Part shown: positions 22,075 to 28,235 of the stretch, in pieces
Layout: every line of letters begins with the position of its first letter
How positions within the stretch are numbered: position 1 is the stretch's first letter
Source of the DNA: Acidimicrobiia bacterium
GTDB lineage: Bacteria > Actinomycetota > Acidimicrobiia > Acidimicrobiales > Ilumatobacteraceae
Direction: 5' to 3'
Assembly: GCA_030425785.1 (NCBI GenBank)
Contig: JAUHYJ010000002.1
Span: 1-28,235, forward strand
Length of the DNA stretch: 28,235 bases
Notes under the pieces: generated by a model
Told to the model about the DNA's origin: nothing
Databases searched by the model: none
The model's input: only the letters and a program-made list of their open reading frames with translations
Made by a program: the position numbers and the translations under genes

Positions 22075-22538
22075 GCCGCGCCCCTTCCCTCGCCGAACTG
22101 CTGCCACCAGTAGGCGATCAACGCCGCCTCGGCGCGGCCGTCGTCTTTCACCCGGGCGAACAGTGACGCCTTGCCCGGCCAGAGTTCGACGGCCCGCTCC
22201 CGGCTGGCGCCTTTGTCCTTCGACAGCTTGAGGTCGCGCTTCCAGACGCTCGGGGCGACGTAGCGGATCGGCATGGCGAGCGCGGCGAAGTAGCCTTCGA
22301 CGACGCCCTTCGACCGACCGAACTTGAACGACGAGGCGACGCCCTGCTTGGGCATCGAGTGCACGTCCTCGATCACGACCGGGCCGCACTCGTCCCAGGC
22401 GTCGAGGTCGTGCAACAGCTGCGGCGAGACGTTGCGGTTGAGTACCGGCATGTCGTACACGTCGACGAGCACGCCGTAGCTGTCGACGAGCGCGATGGCA
22501 CCCGACAGACCGGGGTCGACTCCGACGGTGATGCTCAC
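22071..22538 (-). CDS. RuvC-like Holliday junction resolvase
   Basis: This 155-residue protein has GTG start at 22536-22538. The RNase H-like motifs of RuvC are clear. Asp8 lies in TVGVDPGLSGAIALVD, Glu57 in VVIEDVHSMP, the family signature PKQGVASSFKFGRSKG follows, and the C-terminal acidic pair is in VKDDGRAEAALIAYWW. It should cut four-way junctions arising in replication or recombination, so that DNA can be packaged. The longer start at 22607 would lie within the upstream gene. GTGA overlaps on both sides. Confidence 0.92.
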   Translation of the reverse strand: MSITVGVDPGLSGAIALVDSYGVLVDVYDMPVLNRNVSPQLLHDLDAWDECGPVVIEDVHSMPKQGVASSFKFGRSKGVVEGYFAALAMPIRYVAPSVWKRDLKLSKDKGASRERAVELWPGKASLFARVKDDGRAEAALIAYWWQQFGEGRGAA

Positions 22539-22801
22539 TTCTTGCGGTCCTTCCAGTCGGGGTGGTTGTCGTGGCGGGTGCCGGCGAACAGGCGGCACGG
22601 CACGCACTCGGGGTCGCAGGTGCCACCGTCACCGACGAGGGTGTCGGTGCATCCCGGTGGGCACGTGCACTGCTTGCCGACGTGGGTCGTCTCGTCGCAC
22701 ATGAAGTGGCGACGACGCCCGTAGGCGATCATCGGGTGCCCGCAGGCTTCGCAGCGGGGCAGGGCGGCGAGCGGGTCGGTGGCGGCGTCGACGATGCTCA
22801 C
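22535..22801 (-). CDS. Cys-rich zinc-ribbon protein
   Basis: This 88-residue protein begins at GTG 22799-22801 (VSIVDAATDPLAALPRCEAC). Cys pairs are visible: CEACGHPM, then MCDETTHVGKQCTCPPGC, and CDPECVPC. At least three CxxC-like knuckles suggest two zinc sites. The first part resembles small zinc ribbons in DNA-binding proteins. The ending is basic (HDNHPDWKDRKK). The role is unknown; a helper of replication or transcription is possible. GTGA overlaps both neighbours. Confidence 0.6.
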   Translation of the reverse strand: MSIVDAATDPLAALPRCEACGHPMIAYGRRRHFMCDETTHVGKQCTCPPGCTDTLVGDGGTCDPECVPCRLFAGTRHDNHPDWKDRKK

Positions 22802-22998
22802 AGGTCGTCCTCGCACTCTCCGCAGATGTGGCAGGTCGAGTTGTACCGGCGTTCGTCGTCGACGAGTTCGGCGAGGCGCTCGGCCTGGTCGATGGGCCGG
22901 TCGCCGGCGGCGAGCATCAACTCGGCCACCTCGCGGACGGTGTCGTTCGGGTGGCTCGTCTTCGCCCAGTCGAGCGTGGCGTTGTCGGTGATCGTCAC
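22798..22998 (-). CDS. Small acidic protein with C-terminal CxxCxxC
   Basis: This 66-residue protein begins at GTG 22996-22998 (VTITDNATLDWAKTSHPNDT). It is mostly helical and acidic (REVAELMLAAGDRPIDQAER), ending with TCHICGECEDDL, where Cys residues spaced CxxCxxC could bind metal. I do not recognise it. A much longer frame upstream is Arg/Pro-rich shadow. GTGA overlaps before and after support this start. Confidence 0.6.
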   Translation of the reverse strand: MTITDNATLDWAKTSHPNDTVREVAELMLAAGDRPIDQAERLAELVDDERRYNSTCHICGECEDDL

Positions 22999-23309
22999 GT
23001 GTGACCTCCGTTGCGGTCGATGCAGGCCCGGCACGCTGCGGCGAGCGTGCCGGGTTCGTGGGTGAGCGGGGTGACGGCGAGTCCGCAGCGGGTGATCGCA
23101 GCGCTCGATCCGATCGGGATCGTCGAGTCCCGCTTGAAGCGGTCGGCGCTGGCGGTGTCGAGCAGGATGTGCGCCTCGGGGTGCTTGGCGCGGATCACTA
23201 GCCCCCAGCCGCCGACGCCGAGCTCGATCGCTACCGGGTCGGGCGTCTTCGGTGTGGGCTTCGGCGGCCTCTCGGGTCCGCCGTACGGGGTGAGGTCGAA
23301 CATCGTCAT
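22995..23309 (-). CDS. Small protein of unknown function
   Basis: This 104-residue protein starts MTMFDLTPYGGPERPPKPTP. After a Pro/Lys-rich start it has a beta-like region (GVGGWGLVIRAKHPEAHILL, then DSTIPIGSSAAITRCGLAVT). It ends in TLAAACRACIDRNGGHT with a CxxC pair. It may be a small zinc-binding protein. The ATG (23307-23309) overlaps the WhiB stop as ATGA. No family is recognised. Confidence 0.6.
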   Translation of the reverse strand: MTMFDLTPYGGPERPPKPTPKTPDPVAIELGVGGWGLVIRAKHPEAHILLDTASADRFKRDSTIPIGSSAAITRCGLAVTPLTHEPGTLAAACRACIDRNGGHT

Positions 23310-23590
23310 GACGCGGCCGCCAGTCGCTGCTCGCGGATCTGGCGGCGCTCATGCTGCGATGTGCCGCCCCAGGTTCCCTGGCACATGATCTCGGGCCGCG
23401 ACAGGGCGTACTCGAGGCACTCGTCGCGCACCGGGCAGCGGGCGCACATCTGCTTGCCTGGCTTCGTCGGCATACCCCGGCTCGGGAAGAACAGCCGGTC
23501 ACGATGCGTCGATCCGTGGGTCTCGACGATGCCGCGACAGGCGGCGCGATCGGACCACTCGGGTCGCTCGAACATCTCGGCGAGGTTCAC
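23306..23590 (-). CDS. whiB-like: WhiB-family iron-sulfur regulator
   Basis: This 94-residue protein starts at GTG 23588-23590. The four WhiB cysteines are Cys18 (AACRG), Cys49, Cys52 and Cys58 (MCARCPVRDECLEYAL). The turn motif GTWGG lies at 72-76, followed by a basic tail (QHERRQIREQRLAAAS) for DNA contact. WhiB proteins carry a 4Fe-4S cluster and bind the primary sigma factor. Phage copies can repress host whiB genes or alter host transcription. It indicates an actinomycete host. It is in the middle of the early operon; ATGA overlap at its stop. Confidence 0.92.
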   Translation of the reverse strand: MNLAEMFERPEWSDRAACRGIVETHGSTHRDRLFFPSRGMPTKPGKQMCARCPVRDECLEYALSRPEIMCQGTWGGTSQHERRQIREQRLAAAS

Positions 23591-23593
23591 GGG

Positions 23594-24154
23594 TCAGACC
23601 GCCTTCGCGAAGTGCTCGTCGCCCTTGAGCCCGCGGCGGTGCGCGGAGTCGGTGTGCTTGGCGAGCCCGGAGCGGGTGTGCGTGCGGGCCTCGCACTGCG
23701 AGCAGCAGAACATCCGCCCCGTCGCTGCGATGTCGGGCCCGCTGGGTTCCTGGTCGTCGTCCTGGTCATCGTCGATGTCAGCGAGCTTCTCCCGACCTCC
23801 GGCGTCACGCTCAGCGGAGTCTTGGCCGTCGTTGGCGAGTGGCTCAGGCGTCGGCATCGCCTCGACGGGCTTGGTATCCCAGCCGGGATGCTTGTGGCCC
23901 CGATGCGTCTTCATGCCCAGCTCGGTCGCCGGCACGGCGTCGCACTCGGTGCACGGCACGCCGTCGGTCTTCGGCTTCTTGGCGGCGGGCTTCTTCTTCG
24001 GCGATGCCGGTGTCGGCTCGGGATCGGCCGCCGGCGGTTCGTCGGTGAACGTGGCGCGCAGCTCACGCGCCAGGCGCAGTCGCTCGGTCGCCACCTCGAG
24101 GTCGTACTCGAGGCCCTCGATTAGGTCGTCGAGATGGGTCAGCGGTTCGGTCAT
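23594..24154 (-). CDS. Protein with two C2H2-type zinc fingers
   Basis: This 186-residue protein starts MTEPLTHLDDLIEGLEYDLE. It has an N-terminal helix to about residue 40 and a Lys/Pro/Ala linker (PASPKKKPAAKKPKTDGV). A first finger-like unit (CTECDAVPATELGMKTHRGH) follows, then a long acidic stretch (DIDDDQDDDQEPSG), and a second finger (CCSQCEARTHTRSGLAKHTD) with a following His. The spacing C-x2-C-x12-H-x3/4-H is that of C2H2 fingers, which are rare in bacteria but known in phages and Ros-like regulators. It may bind DNA. The ATG at 24152-24154 overlaps the previous stop as ATGA. Confidence 0.75.
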   Translation of the reverse strand: MTEPLTHLDDLIEGLEYDLEVATERLRLARELRATFTDEPPAADPEPTPASPKKKPAAKKPKTDGVPCTECDAVPATELGMKTHRGHKHPGWDTKPVEAMPTPEPLANDGQDSAERDAGGREKLADIDDDQDDDQEPSGPDIAATGRMFCCSQCEARTHTRSGLAKHTDSAHRRGLKGDEHFAKAV

Positions 24155-24855
24155 GACGCCTCCGTGAGCGCGATCATCCGATCGAACAGTTCGGCAGCGG
24201 AGGTCTGCAGCATCTCGACGTGCGGCTTGAGAACGGCCCAGGCGGCGGCCCAGGCGGCGGCCCAGGCGGCGGCCCTGGCGGCGGCCCCGGCGGCGGCCCC
24301 GGCGGCGGCCCTGGCGGCGTCCCAGGCGGCGTCCCCGGCGGCGGCCCTGGCGGCGGCCCTGGCGGCGGCCCTGGCGGCGTCCCTGGCGGCGGCCCTGGCG
24401 GCGTCCCCGGCGGCGCGCGCCTTTACCTTCGCCTGATCGATGATCGGCATCGCATCGCGGCACAGCTGCACCGTCGACAATGCCGGCAACGCTTCGATTT
24501 TCGCTGCCTCGTCGTCGAGGCCGGCAGCGCGCAGCCACACCGGCGTGTAGGTGCGCACCGCCCAGTCGGCGGCCATGAACGCCCGCCGATCTTGGATGTC
24601 AGGAGTCGCTCGGGTACCAACGAGCCGCGGGATGAACGGGACGAGGATGCGGTTGCGGGCCTCGTCATCGAGTGCGTCGTTCCACGTCCGCCCGAACGCT
24701 GCGAGCACAGGGTCGACGCACTGAGGGTGATCGGACCAGTCCTCGCCGGCGACCCAGGCGACGGCTTCGAGCAGGCACATCTCGCCGTCGCCGGGTCGGT
24801 GCCCGCCGTGGGCGAGATGGATCGGGGTGTTCAGTCGGTCCTCGATGATGGTCAT
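24151..24855 (-). CDS. Conserved actinophage-type protein with alanine-rich repeat
   Basis: This 234-residue protein starts MTIIEDRLNTPIHLAHGGHR. The N-terminal 135 residues look globular and conserved in type (GEMCLLEAVAWVAGEDWSDH, then ILVPFIPRLVGTRA, RAFMAADWAVRTYTPVWLRA). I have seen this pattern in unnamed actinobacterial and phage proteins. About residues 145-210 are a run of Ala with Arg, Asp, Gly or Trp every third or fourth residue, a long repetitive helix. A final helix follows (VEMLQTSAAELFDRMIALTE). The ATG at 24853-24855 is preferred to earlier starts. The function is unknown. Confidence 0.7.
   Translation of the reverse strand: MTIIEDRLNTPIHLAHGGHRPGDGEMCLLEAVAWVAGEDWSDHPQCVDPVLAAFGRTWNDALDDEARNRILVPFIPRLVGTRATPDIQDRRAFMAADWAVRTYTPVWLRAAGLDDEAAKIEALPALSTVQLCRDAMPIIDQAKVKARAAGDAARAAARDAARAAARAAARAAAGDAAWDAARAAAGAAAGAAARAAAWAAAWAAAWAVLKPHVEMLQTSAAELFDRMIALTEAS
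24237..24417. repeat. Short tandem repeat (Ala-rich coding region)
   Basis: The plus strand is a run of GGCGGC and GGCCC/GGCGTCCC blocks, built from units of about 9 to 15 bases (GGCGGCCCT, GGCGGCGTCCCA). On the minus strand it codes the alanine repeat of 24151-24855. All units keep the frame, so the length can vary by slippage without breaking the protein. It is likely to be polymorphic between isolates and prone to assembly collapse. Confidence 0.85.
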
Positions 24856-24895
24856 TGGTGTCTCGATTCGTGAGTTGATGTGCGACGGGAGCGGC

Positions 24896-25543
24896 TCAGA
24901 AGCCGGGACCGGTGTCCGCTGCTGCGCCGGCGGTGGCCGGGAACGGCTCGCCGGACGGCTGGGCGTCGGGCCGCGCGGCGTCGGTGTAGATCTGGCACGC
25001 CTTCGCGTCCCACTCGGCCTCGTCGGGCCGGGCGGCACGGATGGTGAGTGGGCCGTAGTAGCCGAGCGACTGCGACCGCGGCACGGCGTCGCACTCGGCC
25101 TGCGTGCGCAGCTCCGGCCCGATCTTCGAGCCGTCGGCGTTCCACGCCTGCCCGTACTCGATCGTCTGCTCGATCACGTCGCCGATGCGACCGTCGAAGC
25201 GGCCGGTCCGACCGAGCGCCGCCTTCTGGGCGTCGAGAGCCTCGATCCACTGGGCGAAGCCGCCGCCGGCGAAGATGAGGCGAACGACGTCGCCGGGTTG
25301 CGGTACGCCGCCTTCGCCGCCGATCTCGGCGTGCGCCGTCGTGCCGGGCATGGTGACGCAGGTGACGACGAGCTCGTAGCGAGGGTCGCCGTTCGGCTTC
25401 GTCTTCGGCGTGCCGTCGGTCTTCGTGCTCTGGCGTCGCTCGGGATCGGCGCACATGGCGCCGATGAAGCGCTCGCCGAGTGCTCGCTTCTTCACGATCG
25501 GCGTGCCGGGTCCGGTGCCGTCGCTGGGAACGTCGATGGGCAT
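24896..25543 (-). CDS. Possible ssDNA-binding or recombination helper protein
   Basis: This 215-residue protein starts MPIDVPSDGTGPGTPIVKKR with a strong AGGAG before the ATG (25541-25543). The middle part is beta-rich (RYELVVTCVTMPGTTAHAEI, DVVRLIFAGGGFAQWIEALD) and resembles phage OB-fold proteins near RecB/RecT-type nucleases. The end is acidic and Pro/Ala-rich with PATAGAAADTGPGF, as in SSB tails. Its neighbour is the nuclease gene, so a ssDNA-binding role is reasonable, but that is inferred from pattern and context, not from a certain family match. Confidence 0.55.
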   Translation of the reverse strand: MPIDVPSDGTGPGTPIVKKRALGERFIGAMCADPERRQSTKTDGTPKTKPNGDPRYELVVTCVTMPGTTAHAEIGGEGGVPQPGDVVRLIFAGGGFAQWIEALDAQKAALGRTGRFDGRIGDVIEQTIEYGQAWNADGSKIGPELRTQAECDAVPRSQSLGYYGPLTIRAARPDEAEWDAKACQIYTDAARPDAQPSGEPFPATAGAAADTGPGF

Positions 25544-25586
25544 GGTGTGGTTCTCCTTGTGGTTCGCGGTGTTGCCCGCGGGTGTG

Positions 25587-27581
25587 TCACGCAGCGGCCA
25601 GGACGGCGGCCACGTGCGCTCCGGTCGGTACCGGTGCGATCTGTCGGAGGCGCTCGGCGAACCCGCGCACGCCGGCGGCCTCGTCGATGTTGAGCGACGC
25701 CAGCACGGCGCCGATCGGGATCGTCGGCTGGGCGATCGTCAGCCGGTCGAGCGGGATGACGGCGCACAGCACCTCGCGGGCCCGGTCGGTCATCTCGTCG
25801 TCCTCGAGCGCGCCGACGGCGAGCGCCAGGGCGAACGCGGCGAACGTGATGAGGACGTACCGCTCGCGCGATCGGGTGCGGGGATCGAATGAGCGGCCGA
25901 CAGCGTTCGCCTCGGCGAGCCAGGCGTTGACGATGTCGCGGACGTCGGACTCGGCGATCGCCGCCACGAGCTCGCCGATGACGTGGTCGGGCACGATGTC
26001 GCCGTCGGGGTCGGCAGCGGTGGCGGCGGCCGGGCGCACGATGCCGTGCGGCGGTGCGGGGTCGGGGTCGAACGGCGGCTCGATGGCGTCGAGCGCAGCC
26101 TCGATCTCGTCGTCGGTCGACTCGGGCGTGATGCCGTGCCGCGCCCATTCGATGCGGAACTGGTCGCCCCAGCCGGTGTCGTTGGCATTCGCCTCCATGC
26201 GGATGCGTCGCTCACGCAGGGCATCGCGGCGAGAGGGTGCCGGGCCAGACGGGGCGGTTGCCGCCGCGTGGTTCCCGCCCGACCCGGCGCTGCCAACGTC
26301 AGCCCGAGGCGTGACCACGCTGGCAGAAGATGCCGACGAGGGAGCGGTCGTGGGCGGACGGACCGCCCCCTCGTCGGCGGCCGGCGAGGGCACGTCGGCA
26401 GGTGACGTGGCGGGTCCCTCGTCGGCGATGGTGGCAGCCGCCGGTGCCGTCGACCCCTTGGGGTTGAGGTCGGCCGTTTCCGGCTCGACGGCGGCTGCCT
26501 GGCCGTCAGCGCTGTGCGGGACGCTAACGACGATCGGGTCACCGAATGGCGAAGTGGCGGGCCAGTCGCGCGCCTCGCAGCAGATGCGAGCGCCGGCGCG
26601 ACCGACGGCGAGGTCGACCGGGACGGCGCGCCAGTCGATGACCTCGCCGTCGAGGGCCGACCGCAGGTCATAGTGGTAGATCAGGCCGACGTTCGGATGC
26701 GGCTTGGCCGGCCACTCCCCTCGAACCTCGGCTTCGGTGTCGTACGGGACGGCGTCGGCGTACCCGACGATCTGGACCGCGTACTTCTCGCGCAGCTCGC
26801 CCGTCTTCACGTCGCCGATGACCGCCTGGCCGGCCTCAACCGTGTAGGTCGTGTCGGCAACGGCGAGGTCGAGGTCGTCGGTGAACACGTCGAGCAGGTC
26901 GGTCGTGCCGGCGATGCGCATCTCGTCGTTCACGAGCGTGAGTTCGCAGGCGAGGGAGCGGGCGCCGAGCGCTGCACGAAACTCGAACCACTGAGCGACG
27001 ATGCGCGCTTGCAGCATCCGCGGAATGCCGAGCGCTTCGCCTGCCGGGATGAGGTCGGCCCAGTCCTGGCCGCGCTCGTGGCGCTCGACGAGGAGATGTA
27101 CGTGCGTGCCCCGGTCGGCCCAGATCATCGCGTCGGCCGCACGCTCGGCGTCCTTCACGAGGCCGTCGAGCACGCCCTGGTCGTCGATGTCGACGCGATC
27201 GGGATCGATCTTGTAGTCGCGCACCAGCTTGATGACGCCGGCGACGAGCTGGCGCTCCACGTACTTGCGTAGGGCGTAGCTGTTCTCGAGCGGGTCGCCG
27301 AACCCGGAGGGGCGACCGTAGAGCTCGTCGGCCGGTTCGGGGCCGAGCGCCTCGCGGAGTTGGTCGACGGTGCAGCTCGACGGGTTGCCGTCGTAGTTGT
27401 CGAAGTCGAAGTCGGTGAGGTCGATGCAGCGTGCCTGCACCTTGGCGATCAGCTCAGCCTTGTTGCCCTTCGGCTGGCGGGTCTTCGTCAGGCTCGCCAC
27501 GTACGGCGGGCCGTCGGTGCCTTTGCGTCTGAAGTCGCCTGGGCGTCGTTGCGGGGCGCTGTCGGAGTAGTCGAGCGGCAT
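25587..27581 (-). CDS. Cas4/RecB-like PD-(D/E)xK nuclease with long C-terminal extension
   Basis: This 664-residue protein starts MPLDYSDSAPQRRPGDFRRK. Its first 290 residues hold the nuclease: RGTHVHLLVERHERG (about 158-171), Glu213 in ACELTLVNDE, Asp228 in AGTTDLLDVF, and the core Asp257-x-Lys259 in VIGDVKTGEL, followed by YAVQIVGYADAVPY. A Pro/Ala-rich linker (about 370-440) leads to a helical C-terminal domain (DEIEAALDAIEPPFDP, then VIGELVAAIAESDVRDIVNA) without known function. It would act in recombination or processing of replicating DNA. The ATG at 27579-27581 shares a base with the upstream stop (TGATG). Confidence 0.85.
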   Translation of the reverse strand: MPLDYSDSAPQRRPGDFRRKGTDGPPYVASLTKTRQPKGNKAELIAKVQARCIDLTDFDFDNYDGNPSSCTVDQLREALGPEPADELYGRPSGFGDPLENSYALRKYVERQLVAGVIKLVRDYKIDPDRVDIDDQGVLDGLVKDAERAADAMIWADRGTHVHLLVERHERGQDWADLIPAGEALGIPRMLQARIVAQWFEFRAALGARSLACELTLVNDEMRIAGTTDLLDVFTDDLDLAVADTTYTVEAGQAVIGDVKTGELREKYAVQIVGYADAVPYDTEAEVRGEWPAKPHPNVGLIYHYDLRSALDGEVIDWRAVPVDLAVGRAGARICCEARDWPATSPFGDPIVVSVPHSADGQAAAVEPETADLNPKGSTAPAAATIADEGPATSPADVPSPAADEGAVRPPTTAPSSASSASVVTPRADVGSAGSGGNHAAATAPSGPAPSRRDALRERRIRMEANANDTGWGDQFRIEWARHGITPESTDDEIEAALDAIEPPFDPDPAPPHGIVRPAAATAADPDGDIVPDHVIGELVAAIAESDVRDIVNAWLAEANAVGRSFDPRTRSRERYVLITFAAFALALAVGALEDDEMTDRAREVLCAVIPLDRLTIAQPTIPIGAVLASLNIDEAAGVRGFAERLRQIAPVPTGAHVAAVLAAA

Positions 27582-28183
27582 CACTTCACCTCCACGGCGA
27601 CGAGCGCCCAGTGCGGGACGGTGAGCCAGTCGGCCGGGTCGCCGAGCAGAGCGACGTCGAGTGAGCGGAGTTCGCCGCCACGGTCTGGGCTGATGCTGCC
27701 TTCCGGCATCCAGAAGTACCACCAACGACCATCGACCGGATCGCCCTCGCCAACAGCGACGATGGCCGGACGACCCTGAGCACTGCTCGGCTTGTCCACG
27801 ATCGGCACGCAGGCGACCTTGACGGACAAGGAGCGGTAGCCGCCCGAGCAGTTTGCGTCGGTGCGCTTGCACGGGTACACGTCACACTGCTGATCGCAGT
27901 GCGTTCGGAGCACGACCGGGGCGGTGCCGTCGAAGCACGAGTCACACGGGATGCTCGCCCCACGCCTCGGATCGCCGATGGCAGGCAGACGCCCGCCGAC
28001 ACAGAACATGCGCTCGCACGGCTGGTCGACCAGGGCCGTGAACACGGCAGGCGGCTCGTAGCGGGCGGTGCCGTAGGCGTACGGTGGGCCGCTCGTCGGG
28101 ATGCGATCCCCGGTCTTCACGGCCACCACCACGCCGGGGGCAACCGCATCGAAGACGGCGGGGGCGACGTCGTAGGTCAGCAT
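27581..28183 (-). CDS. Cys-rich protein of unknown function, crosses the contig junction
   Basis: This 200-residue protein starts MLTYDVAPAVFDAVAPGVVV. The middle part has a set of cysteines (DQPCERMFCVGGR, ASIPCDSCFDG, THCDQQCDVYPC, DANCSGGYRSL) that could hold two zinc ions. The end is beta-rich with Trp (RWWYFWMPEGSIS, DWLTVPHWALVAVEVK). It is intact here; the copy at 1-105 breaks frame at a G-run. It is the link between the small early genes (left end) and the nuclease. I do not recognise a family. Confidence 0.75.
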   Translation of the reverse strand: MLTYDVAPAVFDAVAPGVVVAVKTGDRIPTSGPPYAYGTARYEPPAVFTALVDQPCERMFCVGGRLPAIGDPRRGASIPCDSCFDGTAPVVLRTHCDQQCDVYPCKRTDANCSGGYRSLSVKVACVPIVDKPSSAQGRPAIVAVGEGDPVDGRWWYFWMPEGSISPDRGGELRSLDVALLGDPADWLTVPHWALVAVEVK

Positions 28184-28235
28184 CAGTCGACCACCGGGTG
28201 CACGTACGCCGCGGCGGGCAGCGTCGTCGTGGACG
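28078..28235. repeat. Right copy of the terminal overlap
   Basis: This is the right-hand copy of positions 1-157, with one extra G (28136-28140), keeping the Cys-rich gene in frame. It joins the window into a circle of about 28,077 bp. Whether the physical virion DNA is circularly permuted or has cohesive ends cannot be told from this alone. Confidence 0.93.

Noticed and set aside
22798..23502. Long 234-codon minus-strand frame
   Set aside because: Only the last 66 residues look like protein. The rest overlaps two better-supported genes in another frame, one of them WhiB.
24237..24417. CRISPR array
   Set aside because: The units are short, contiguous and without spacers. They are in-frame coding repeats.
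24220..24873. Plus-strand frame with a collagen-like GGPGGG repeat
   Set aside because: It is the complement of the alanine-repeat gene. That gene has a protein-like N-terminal domain and coupling to its neighbours; the collagen-like frame has neither.

Overview
The window is a complete or nearly complete small temperate tailed-phage (siphovirus-type) genome of about 28.08 kb, given as a circular molecule with a short terminal overlap. Positions 1-157 recur at 28078-28235, with one G missing from the left copy. The host is most likely a high-GC actinomycete. The sequence is strongly GC-rich, one early gene is a WhiB-family protein (a family confined to Actinomycetota and their phages), GTG starts are common, and the attachment core is the 3' part of a tRNA-Val(CAC) whose CCA end is not fully encoded. 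I cannot name the genus. The lysis cassette has no recognisable LysB-type esterase, which fits (but does not prove) a host without a mycolate outer layer.

Layout. (1) Lysogeny and integration block, 1424-3762. A Cro-like HTH gene (leftward) and a repressor-like gene (rightward) diverge from a 121-bp operator region. A small two-helix membrane protein lies downstream of the repressor-like gene. A leftward tyrosine integrase follows, then attP with paired arm-type sites. (2) Early/replication operon. It runs leftward from 1639 through the junction (1 joins 28077) to 19535. It begins with a string of very small genes, including a possible excisionase. It continues with a Cys-rich protein, a Cas4/RecB-like nuclease, a possible ssDNA-binding protein, an Ala-repeat protein, a two-zinc-finger protein, WhiB, small zinc-ribbon proteins, a RuvC-like resolvase, a DUF4031 protein and a primase-polymerase/helicase. 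Almost every start overlaps the previous stop (ATGA, GTGA, TTGA or TGATG), implying extensive translational coupling. (3) A 238-bp gap at 19297-19534 carries a perfect DnaA box, two copies of a palindrome and a 25-bp direct repeat. It is the best candidate replication origin. (4) Late operon, 19296 down to 3767. It holds two small proteins, a helically phased CCGATC array, an HNH-like/large-terminase fusion, a small structural protein, portal, prohead protease, major capsid (with its own promoter, a palindromic operator and a repeat-bearing leader), head-tail connectors, tail tube, a gp10-like protein, tape measure, one large tail-tip/adhesin protein, amidase endolysin and three holin-like membrane proteins.

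Together these genes describe a compact temperate phage. The HTH pair and operators would decide between lysogeny and lysis. Integrase and attP would insert the genome into a host tRNA-Val gene. The primase-helicase, RuvC and nuclease would replicate and resolve DNA from the candidate origin. The HK97-type head and a short tail would be built with few parts: no separate small terminase, tail-assembly chaperone or distal-tail protein is recognisable. The most unusual points are the HNH-like domain fused to the terminase, the phased array immediately upstream of it, the origin-like repeats, the operator/leader of the capsid gene, and the duplicated module fused to the head-tail connector.
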